The position numbers and the translations under genes were made by a program. The notes below the pieces were generated by a model. The model was not told the origin of the DNA. It worked only from the letters and a program-made list of their open reading frames with translations, and did no database searches. DNA of 14,202 nucleotides from Clostridia bacterium (GTDB taxonomy: Bacteria > Bacillota > Clostridia > Christensenellales > Borkfalkiaceae): assembly GCA_900768525.1 (NCBI GenBank), contig CAAGDF010000077.1, forward strand, positions 1-14,202. The letters are read 5' to 3'. Below are positions 1 to 5,339 of this stretch, one piece after another; the first letter of the stretch is position 1; every line of letters starts with the position of its first letter.

Positions 1-124
1 ATGAGATATTGCAAACATTGCCTTGCCGATGGAGCTTTTTGCGATTGCAAACGCAATACATTGTTAAAAGATAAGTTTGCAAAGCAATAATGAGGCTGAA
101 ACTAACGCGACGCGCTACGAAAAC

Positions 125-300
125 AGTCCGGTGCACTGAATGCAAGCAAAGCGGGAGCAATTTATAATTGCGACCTGTTTGTGTCGCAAGTTCGCGGTGA
201 CGAAAGTCACCAAAGGCGCTTACCGCCTGCCCTCTTGCCCTCTTGACCGGGGAGCCAAGTGTGATGGTCTATAAGTCTTTTCTTATAGACCATCGTTTTT
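125..300 (+). other. Structured intergenic element ending in a terminator; possible small RNA or dispersed repeat
   Basis: No convincing protein gene occupies the first 484 bases. Several short stems follow one another on the plus strand: GCAATT/AATTGC (158-163 with 167-172), TTGCGAC/GTCGCAA (169-175 with 183-189), GGTGAC-GAAA-GTCACC with a GNRA-type loop (196-211), AGGCG/CGCCT (214-218 with 224-228), then the strong terminator at 263-294. The first two stems share bases 169-172, so they cannot form together. The order resembles a small structured transcript, but I do not recognise a known RNA family (no RNase P, tmRNA, SRP or common riboswitch signature) and no clear promoter is visible. It could equally be a dispersed palindromic repeat. 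Confidence 0.3.
263..300 (+). terminator. Strong intrinsic terminator
   Basis: A perfect 13-bp stem, GATGGTCTATAAG with CTTATAGACCATC, closes a TCTTTT loop and is followed by GTTTTTGC and more T residues. The T tract lies only on the plus-strand side, so a plus-strand transcript ends here. No plus-strand gene is visible upstream in the window, so it ends either a small RNA or a transcript entering from the left. Confidence 0.85.
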
Positions 301-302
301 GC

Positions 303-394
303 ATTTTTAGGGGCATTTTCGCCCGTTTTTGAGCAATTTCATATCCGTCCAACGACGACGAGCCTAGCACTGCTTGTAGCTAACCCCTAAAAAT
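303..394. repeat. 92-bp element bounded by an 11-bp perfect inverted repeat
   Basis: ATTTTTAGGGG at 303-313 is matched exactly by CCCCTAAAAAT at 384-394. Inside the left end a small GGGC/GCCC hairpin (311-324) is present. There is no coding capacity. The flanks (TTTTGC on the left, TTTTGT on the right) are only partly alike, so no target-site duplication is shown. It could be a miniature inverted-repeat element, the base of a long RNA stem, or chance. Confidence 0.4.
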
Positions 395-396
395 TT

Positions 397-440
397 TTGT
401 ACCTGAACTGCAAAACTATTGTATCTGAAATGCAATCAAA
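397..440. repeat. Two degenerate 22-bp direct repeats
   Basis: Copy one begins TTGTACCTGAACTGCAA and copy two TTGTATCTGAAATGCAA. They are directly adjacent, with 15 of the first 17 bases identical, just downstream of the inverted-repeat element. Function is unknown. Confidence 0.4.
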
Positions 441-447
441 AGAAAAA

Positions 448-477
448 TACGCCGAGCGGAGAAAACCGCGCGGCGCA
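448..477. terminator. GC-rich hairpin, two-way terminator for the DUF1540 gene
   Basis: TACGCCG pairs with CGGCGCA (one G-T pair), and the stem continues with GCGG/CCGC after one mismatch, around an A-rich loop. Read on the minus strand the stem is followed by a T-rich stretch just downstream of the DUF1540 stop codon. Read on the plus strand it is followed by ATTTTTT. It therefore probably ends the minus-strand DUF1540 transcript and may stop transcription from the left as well. Confidence 0.7.
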
Positions 478-484
478 TTTTTTG

Positions 485-640
485 TTAGTCCTCGTTTTTG
501 TTTACGAAACTGCCGCAGCAGGTGCAGCCTTTTTCGCTGCAGCAAACGCATATGGCGTTCTTTTCGCAAACGTGTCCGTCTTTGTTGTAGCTGCAATCGC
601 ATACGTTACAGTTGATCTTTTGGTTGAATTCGTTGTTCAT
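485..640 (-). CDS. Small cysteine-rich DUF1540 protein
   Basis: This 51-residue protein carries 10 cysteines: C11, C14, C16, C25, C31, C33, C34, C39, C41 and C42. The first half, INCNVCDCSYNKDG followed by a cysteine and NAICV, fits the DUF1540 pattern (Cys-Asn-Val, a second Cys, Tyr-Asn, then Cys and an Ile/Val strand). DUF1540 proteins are short, widespread in Firmicutes and of unknown function; the cysteine spacing suggests metal binding, which is inference. A start ten codons upstream is possible, but AAGGAGG five bases before this ATG (646-652) fixes the start. The second half has a denser cluster (CCSEKGCTCC) than the minimal domain needs. It is a single-gene unit with its own terminator, and is divergent from rplI. 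No clear promoter was found for it. Confidence 0.88.
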   Translation of the reverse strand: MNNEFNQKINCNVCDCSYNKDGHVCEKNAICVCCSEKGCTCCGSFVNKNED

Positions 641-645
641 AGTTT

Positions 646-652
646 CCTCCTT
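646..652 (-). promoter_or_regulatory. Ribosome binding site deciding the DUF1540 start
   Basis: A full AAGGAGG lies five bases upstream of the chosen ATG. The alternative upstream ATG at 668-670 has no comparable site, so the shorter 51-residue product is preferred. Confidence 0.85.
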
Positions 653-829
653 GTCGCATTGTTTTCGCAATGCTGCAAAATTTATTATGCCCCGAGAGCG
701 GCAATATTATGCCGAATTATTTTTTTGGGCAAGTGCGGCGGTTATGACTAACAAAAAAAATCTCAATGTGAAAGAAAAGTGTAATAGTGTGAATTTGCTG
801 ATATCGTATGTAAAAAAACACAATTTTGA

Positions 830-858
830 TTGACTTTTTTTACTCTTGCTAATATAAT
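830..858 (+). promoter_or_regulatory. Sigma-A type promoter for rplI
   Basis: TTGACT (830-835) and a consensus TATAAT (853-858) are separated by exactly 17 bases, in an AT-rich setting. The predicted transcript has a leader of roughly 80 bases that includes a repeated TTGGCT pair (TTGGCT-CGC-TTGGCT) and then a GGAGG ribosome binding site (931-935). Confidence 0.85.
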
Positions 859-943
859 TCATTAAGCAATGTAATATGCATTATAACGGCTTGGCTCGCT
901 TGGCTGTTAAGACGGTTAAAATAAAACGACGGAGGACGATTAA

Positions 944-1390
944 ATGAAAGTAATTCTTTTGGCAGACGTGAAAGGAACAGGTAAAAAAGGCGAGGTTAAA
1001 GAGGTCAGCGACGGTTACGCTCGCAACTGTCTTATCAAAAAAGGGCTTGCCAAAGAGGCTACCGCCGTCGAGATTAACAGTTTAAAAATCAAACAAGAAG
1101 CGGAAGAATTCCACAGACAGGAAGAGATTGCAAGGCTTAAAGATATCGCCGAAAGGGTGAGAAACGCGGTTGTCGTTTGCAAGGTAAAAGCGGGCGAAAA
1201 GGGCAAAATTTTCGGCAGCGTTACCTCGCTTGAAATTTGCAACGCGTTAAACAACAGCGGTTTCGAGGTGGAAAAGAAAATGATTATTCTTCCCGAACCC
1301 ATTAAAACCTTGGGTGTGTACACGGTGGAAATTCGTTTTATGGCGGGCGTGTCGTCTAAGGTAAGCGTTAAAGTTCAGGCTGCCGAGTAA
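944..1390 (+). CDS. rplI: 50S ribosomal protein bL9
   Basis: The product is a 148-residue protein matching the usual bL9 length of about 150. The N-terminal domain begins MKVILLADVKGTGKKGEV and carries the rRNA-binding signature (GxxG, then V, then DGYARN, then KKGLA, residues about 11-37). Residue C29 sits where the signature usually has Phe or Tyr. A charged connecting helix follows (about 45-75), then the C-terminal domain (about 76-148) with GKIFGSVTS and a KxSVKV-type final strand. bL9 binds 23S rRNA near the L1 stalk and supports reading-frame fidelity. GGAGG lies eight bases before the ATG. The gene has its own strong promoter. The common Firmicute neighbours (rpsF, ssb, rpsR, a GdpP-like gene, dnaB) are absent from both sides. 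Identification is secure. Confidence 0.97.
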   Translation: MKVILLADVKGTGKKGEVKEVSDGYARNCLIKKGLAKEATAVEINSLKIKQEAEEFHRQEEIARLKDIAERVRNAVVVCKVKAGEKGKIFGSVTSLEICNALNNSGFEVEKKMIILPEPIKTLGVYTVEIRFMAGVSSKVSVKVQAAE

Positions 1391-1608
1391 TGTTATTTAG
1401 CTTGTAAGCGTTGTTTGCGTAAGTGCAATTAGGCGCAATTATAATAGGTTTTGCGTAGCATACTCTTTTATGCAGCGCAGCCGCCTTTGTTCGGCGTAGT
1501 TATAAACACGGCATTTTCTTATGTAGCGTAGTTATTAACGCAGCGCAGCTAATATTGGCGCAGTAGGTAAATTTGCGCGGCATAAATGCAGCAAATAAGT
1601 TCGTATTC
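1391..1608. repeat. Spacer built from short degenerate repeats
   Basis: There is no gene between rplI and the flippase. GCAGCGCAGC occurs at 1472-1481 and 1540-1549. GTAGTTATAAAC (1496-1507) recurs as GTAGTTATTAAC (1528-1539), and variants of GCGTAG and GCGCAG recur throughout. The pattern suggests replication slippage or a decayed repeat. No T-tract terminator directly follows rplI. Confidence 0.45.
1415..1445 (+). promoter_or_regulatory. Weak candidate promoter for the flippase gene
   Basis: A perfect TATAAT (1440-1445) is preceded by TTGCGT (1415-1420) at a long 19-base spacing. It would leave a leader of about 200 bases. It is the best match in the spacer, but the spacing is poor; read-through from rplI is an alternative. 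Confidence 0.3.
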
Positions 1609-1625
1609 AACGCTTTTTAAGCGTT
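1609..1625 (+). terminator. Short hairpin just upstream of the flippase start
   Basis: AACGCTT and AAGCGTT form a perfect 7-bp stem around TTT, followed by TCGTTT. It ends 18 bases before the ribosome binding site. It may be a weak terminator for rplI or a leader attenuator for the next gene; the T tract is interrupted. Confidence 0.35.
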
Positions 1626-1653
1626 TCGTTTATCAGCAAGTGCGGAGGGAAAA

Positions 1654-3363
1654 GTGATCAGAAAAGACGATATAATCAGTGAGGACGTTGCGCACGTTCC
1701 CGGCGTTGCGGAAGAAAAACCCATAGAGATGAGTGCCGACGCGCAGGTTGCGGAAAAGGAGCTTGAAAAGATCGCCTCCGTGGACGAAGGCAAGCCGGTT
1801 AAAACCAAAAATACAAGCAAAAACTTCGCGATGACGCTGTTGTTCATTGCGGTAAACGTTCTTGCTGTGGTGCTGACGTTGCTCATGGAAAGTCGCGACG
1901 GCGAAACCGCACCGTTTTCCGAGGTGTGGAAAACGTATATAGCGAATTTTTGGTGGCTGTTGGGCGCATTTGCGATGTACGTTTTGTTCAACGCGTTTCA
2001 GGCGATAAAAAGGCGGATTTTCTTAAAATCCACACTGAATAAAGACTTGCCGCTTATCAGTATGAACGCAACGTTGCTTTGCAAGTATTACGACAATATA
2101 ACGCCGCTCGGCTCGGGCGGTCAGCCGTTCGAGATATACTATTTAAGAAAAAAAGGTATTCCCGTGGGCGTTGCTTCGGGTGTGCCGCTTGTTTCTTACG
2201 CATTGGACAGACTTGCCTACGTCGTAATAGCATTTCTGGTTCTTGTCTTTTACGGCTTCGGCGAAATCGGCACGGTGCTGACTATACTTTGCATAATAGG
2301 GCTTTTAATCAACGCATTTATTCCCACGGCGCTGTTGTTCTTTACGTTGTTGCCCAAAACCTCGGAAAAAATTGCGGGTGTTGTGGCAAAAATCGGTAAA
2401 TTTTTGCATCTTGTAAAAGACGCGGACGTATTTGCTCATAAACTTACGGGCAGTCTGAAAGAGTACACCGAGTGCATAAGATACTTCCTTAAAAAATCGG
2501 GCGTAAGAATGATTTTCGGATTTGTCTTGTCGTTGTTGTCGCAAGCCGCGCTGTATTCTATACCGTTCTTCACTATCAGGATGAGCGGCGCGACGGGCAT
2601 AAACTGGGGTGAAATATTCGCGCTTACCGTAATTTGTTACACGTCGGTAACGTTGCTTCCCACTCCCGGTAACTCGGGCGGTGCGGAACTGTCGTTCCGT
2701 TCGATCTTTGCGGAATATCTGTCGGGCGGTAAATTGTTCTGGGGTATAATGTCCTGGCGTATATTCTCTTACTATTTATCGATTTTCGTAGGTATTATTC
2801 TTATAATAATGCAGTCGATATATAAGTTTACAAAACGCGGCAAGCAAGAGCGCGAACGCGCGCTTAAAGCCTTTGAAAACAGCGTTATCCGCCCGAAAGC
2901 CTCTCGTGAAGAATACGTTGACGAGGTAGCGGCACGGAGCGAAAACGCAGGCGGCGAAACGTTCGGCGACGTAGTAAAGCAAAAAGCCGAAACGACCGCG
3001 ACCGATACCGAAGATACGGCTATGACCGCACCTCCAAAAGTCGTCGATACGGCTGAAGAAGGGCATTACAGCGGCGTGGTAACGCCTGCGCCCATAATTA
3101 CCATTCACGACGATGCGGACGAAAAAGTCGTAACTGCGGAAACCATTATCCCCGAAGCGGATAATACAGACTGCGAACAAGCGGTAACCGCCGACGCCGT
3201 GGAAACGGTAATTCACGTTAAAGCCGTAATTTTGCCGAAAGAGGGTATACAAGTAACCGAAATATCCGGCGATGACGGAGAAGAAGCCGAAAAATGCGAA
3301 ACCGCGGAAGGCGAAGAAAAAGTCGATAAAACCGGCGACTCTTCAACCGGTAAAAAAGACTGA
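1654..3363 (+). CDS. Flippase-like integral membrane protein (LPG synthase TM family) with long acidic tail
   Basis: The product has 569 residues and a GTG start preceded by GGAGGG four bases away. An acidic, presumably cytoplasmic N-terminus (1-57) is followed by membrane segments near 58-80, 94-117, 187-207, 209-233, 285-305, 318-337 and 358-385. Two conserved motifs identify the family (PF03706, also called UPF0104 or TIGR00374): GSGGQPFE (153-160) followed by a DR pair (185-186) opening a membrane segment, and PTPGNSGGAE ending at residue 345. This family includes the flippase half of MprF and many stand-alone proteins thought to move lipids or lipid-linked molecules; the substrate here is unknown. 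No MprF synthase domain is present. Residues about 390-569 form a hydrophilic tail very rich in Glu, Asp, Ala, Thr and Val with no recognised domain, likely disordered. The core assignment is firm; the role of the tail is not known. Confidence 0.85.
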   Translation: MIRKDDIISEDVAHVPGVAEEKPIEMSADAQVAEKELEKIASVDEGKPVKTKNTSKNFAMTLLFIAVNVLAVVLTLLMESRDGETAPFSEVWKTYIANFWWLLGAFAMYVLFNAFQAIKRRIFLKSTLNKDLPLISMNATLLCKYYDNITPLGSGGQPFEIYYLRKKGIPVGVASGVPLVSYALDRLAYVVIAFLVLVFYGFGEIGTVLTILCIIGLLINAFIPTALLFFTLLPKTSEKIAGVVAKIGKFLHLVKDADVFAHKLTGSLKEYTECIRYFLKKSGVRMIFGFVLSLLSQAALYSIPFFTIRMSGATGINWGEIFALTVICYTSVTLLPTPGNSGGAELSFRSIFAEYLSGGKLFWGIMSWRIFSYYLSIFVGIILIIMQSIYKFTKRGKQERERALKAFENSVIRPKASREEYVDEVAARSENAGGETFGDVVKQKAETTATDTEDTAMTAPPKVVDTAEEGHYSGVVTPAPIITIHDDADEKVVTAETIIPEADNTDCEQAVTADAVETVIHVKAVILPKEGIQVTEISGDDGEEAEKCETAEGEEKVDKTGDSSTGKKD

Positions 3364-3401
3364 AAGTCGGGCTATATGTCCGAAAACGAATAGTTTATAA
3401 A

Positions 3402-3443
3402 GAAAACGACTGTTGCAAAAACTGTTTTGCAGCAGTCGTTTTC
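3402..3443. terminator. Two-way terminator between convergent genes
   Basis: Arms of 19 bases (3402-3420 and 3425-3443) pair almost perfectly, with one G-T pair, around an ACTG loop. The outer arm is GAAAACGACTG with CAGTCGTTTTC, and the inner arm is TGCAAAA with TTTTGCA. It sits midway between the convergent flippase and GH13 genes, so it can stop transcripts from both. T runs outside the stem are short, but the stem itself ends in TTTTC in either direction. Confidence 0.75.
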
Positions 3444-3465
3444 AGTTGTTTAAAATCCCAAGTTT

Positions 3466-5067
3466 TCAGCGGTTGCGGTATACCCTTATTTCGTAAGGGG
3501 CAAAGGCGGGAGAGAAACCGTCCGTTTGGTCGTAGTTGCAAAGCAAAAGTTCAAAGTTTTTTTCGGTTAAATCGGGCGGCAGTTTTAAAGCGTTCGCTTT
3601 TTCGAAATTTACCGCGACGATGATTTTTTCGCCGTCGTTTTCGCGCTCGTAAACAAAACAATCGTCGCTTGAAGTCAGGTCTTTAAAAGTACCGTACTTA
3701 ACAGCGTCGCTTGATTTTCTGAGGGCGAGTATTTTCTTGTAAAAGCCGATAATCGACCTATAGGCGGATTTATCGGTTTCAAGATTAATCTCGTCCGCTC
3801 GCGACGGCATCTTAAGCCAGGGCGTGGCGCACGTAAATCCGTAGGCGGGTTTTTCTTTTGTCCAGGCGAGCGGGCGGCGGGTGTTGTCGCGACTGCCGTA
3901 GTTGATTTCGTCAATCAGTTTGGCTTGCGGCTTTTTGCCGAAATTTTCGTGATAATAGTTTACGGTTTCCACGTCGTTGAAACTGTTTATATCTTCGTAG
4001 CGGGAGTTTGCCGAGCCGAATTCCTGCCCCTGATAAATAAAAGGTATTCCCTTTAAAAGATAGAACATTCCCGCGTAGGCGGTGGCGCATTCGTAACGAA
4101 GTTCTTTATCGTTTCCGAGGCGCGATATAAAATACGGTTGGTCGTGGTTATCGGTGAACAAAATATATAAAAGATCGTGCTCGGCTGTGAAATTCTGCCA
4201 TTTTACGAGCACGTTTTTTATTTGACTTGCGGAATACGGCGCGGGCGTATATTTATCGCTTCTTCCCAAGCCTATATGCTCGAACTGAAAAACCGATTTA
4301 AGCTCGTTACGGTCTTTTCCGCAAATGCTGCAAATGCTTTCGGTGTCCGACTGACATTCGCCCACGGTGAAAAGGCGTTTTACTTTTTCGCGTCCGAAGA
4401 GTTGTTTGATATATTCGTGCAGGCGCGGTCCGTTGTTCATTTTGTTGTTCGCGAAATCTTTGGAAATGAAATCGAGCACGTCGCATCTGAATCCGTCAAC
4501 GCCGAGGTCAGCCCAAAAATCCACTATATCGCAACATTCCTGTCTGACTTTCGGGTTTTCCCAGTTGAGGTCGGGTTGCTGCACGGCAAACGAGTGCAAA
4601 TAGTATTCGTCGGTCGCCGGGTTGTATTCCCACGCGCTGCCGCCAAAACATGCCGTCCAGTCGGTAAGCGGCTTGTCCGCCCAGATATAATAATCGTGAT
4701 AGGGGTTATCTTTCGCCTTTCGCGCCTCTTTAAACCAATAATGCTCGGACGAGGTGTGATTGACGACAAGGTCCATTATTATCTTAATGCCGTTCGCGTG
4801 CAGTTCTTTCGCCAAAGTTTTCCAGTTGTCGAGCGTGCCGAACTCGTCCATGATATCGCGGTAGTCGGCGATATCGTAACCGTTGTCGTAATTCGGGCTT
4901 TTGTAACAGGGGCATATCCACACCGCGTTCACGCCGAGGTCTTTGAGATATGGTATTTTTTGTTTTATTCCGTTAAGATCGCCTATTCCGTCGCCGTTCG
5001 AGTCATAAAAACTGCGCGGGTAAATCTGATAAACGATTAAATCGAGGTAGTCGATGCGTTTTTTCAT
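3466..5067 (-). CDS. GH13 alpha-glucosidase, probably oligo-1,6-glucosidase type
   Basis: The product is a 533-residue cytoplasmic protein without signal peptide. The (beta/alpha)8 barrel starts with the calcium-site loop DSNGDGIGD (22-30). Conserved GH13 regions follow: DLVVNH (99-104), QPDLNW (164-169), GFRCDV with nucleophile D196, VGEC with acid/base E237, and NHDQ with transition-state Asp D309. The C-terminal beta domain runs from about 460. The Val directly after the nucleophile (V197) is the residue associated with alpha-1,6 specificity in oligo-1,6-glucosidases, so isomaltose, panose or short dextrins are likely substrates. Trehalose-6-phosphate hydrolase is a close relative, but no trehalose PTS gene is nearby. 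Cys at 195 and 238 replaces the more usual Met or Thr. The ribosome binding site is weak (AAGGAA about ten bases upstream). A promoter with a candidate operator lies upstream. GH13 membership is certain; exact specificity is not. Confidence 0.93.
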   Translation of the reverse strand: MKKRIDYLDLIVYQIYPRSFYDSNGDGIGDLNGIKQKIPYLKDLGVNAVWICPCYKSPNYDNGYDIADYRDIMDEFGTLDNWKTLAKELHANGIKIIMDLVVNHTSSEHYWFKEARKAKDNPYHDYYIWADKPLTDWTACFGGSAWEYNPATDEYYLHSFAVQQPDLNWENPKVRQECCDIVDFWADLGVDGFRCDVLDFISKDFANNKMNNGPRLHEYIKQLFGREKVKRLFTVGECQSDTESICSICGKDRNELKSVFQFEHIGLGRSDKYTPAPYSASQIKNVLVKWQNFTAEHDLLYILFTDNHDQPYFISRLGNDKELRYECATAYAGMFYLLKGIPFIYQGQEFGSANSRYEDINSFNDVETVNYYHENFGKKPQAKLIDEINYGSRDNTRRPLAWTKEKPAYGFTCATPWLKMPSRADEINLETDKSAYRSIIGFYKKILALRKSSDAVKYGTFKDLTSSDDCFVYERENDGEKIIVAVNFEKANALKLPPDLTEKNFELLLCNYDQTDGFSPAFAPYEIRVYRNR

Positions 5068-5156
5068 TGTAATGTTTCCTTATTATATTATTGCGGAGGG
5101 GCGCTTTTTTAAATTTCGAGCGCAAGTCCTTTTATCGTCAGCGCTTTTTCATTTAT

Positions 5157-5185
5157 ATTATATTCGATAACTTGTATAAAGTAAA
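5157..5185 (-). promoter_or_regulatory. Promoter for the GH13 gene
   Basis: Read on the minus strand, TTTACT (complement of 5180-5185) and a perfect TATAAT (complement of 5157-5162) are separated by 17 bases. The predicted leader is about 80 bases and contains a loose GCGCT/AGCGC stem. Confidence 0.75.
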
Positions 5186-5200
5186 GTAATTGTTTTACTT
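5179..5200. promoter_or_regulatory. Candidate palindromic operator over the GH13 -35 box
   Basis: AAGTAAA (5179-5185) and TTTACTT (5194-5200) are perfect inverted arms of a 22-bp near-palindrome with a central AATT; 18 of 22 positions are symmetric. The left arm coincides with the GH13 -35 hexamer, as expected for a repressor site. No regulator gene is in the window, and the site does not match the CcpA cre consensus. Confidence 0.45.
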
Positions 5201-5301
5201 GTTTTTTTTAGATTTCTTATTATTTATGTTAACCCGTCAAATACGTAAGATTTTGAAAAAATTGCGTTAATTTTTGGCTTTATTTTCGGTATAAGCTCGG
5301 G

Positions 5302-5307
5302 TATAAT
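5302..5307 (+). promoter_or_regulatory. -10 box of a promoter for the FAD oxidoreductase
   Basis: A perfect TATAAT lies 32 bases before the start codon. The -35 region at 17-base spacing is weak (TTTATT at 5279-5284). The predicted leader is only about 25 bases, and it carries no good ribosome binding site. Confidence 0.5.
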
Positions 5308-5339
5308 GTACACATAAAAAAGAAAAAGCGGGTAACGCT

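Noticed and set aside
1..90. Plus-strand frame of 29 codons with CKHC and CDC cysteine pairs starting at the first base
   Set aside because: It is very short, has no visible ribosome binding site because it starts at the window edge, and overlaps repeat-like sequence. It could be the end of a longer gene, but nothing supports that.
1..268. Minus-strand stop-free frame of about 89 codons
   Set aside because: It has no ATG near its start and no ribosome binding site, and it runs over the hairpin series. It is more likely an accident of a repeat-like spacer.
397..751. Plus-strand open frames opposite the DUF1540 gene
   Set aside because: They overlap the well-supported DUF1540 gene on the other strand, start within repeats and cross a terminator; they show no family features.
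2776..3252. 158-codon minus-strand open frame opposite the flippase tail
   Set aside because: I considered whether the acidic tail was the wrong frame. The plus frame is continuous with the conserved core and has balanced codon use, while the minus frame is Arg/Phe/Tyr-rich and has no start signal.
4177..5040. 287-codon plus-strand open frame inside the GH13 gene
   Set aside because: It lies entirely opposite a clearly conserved GH13 gene with all catalytic motifs, so it is a codon-usage shadow.
5068..5339. CcpA cre site in the divergent promoter region
   Set aside because: Sequences around AAAAAGCGCTGAC resemble half of a cre site, but the spacing does not match the consensus.
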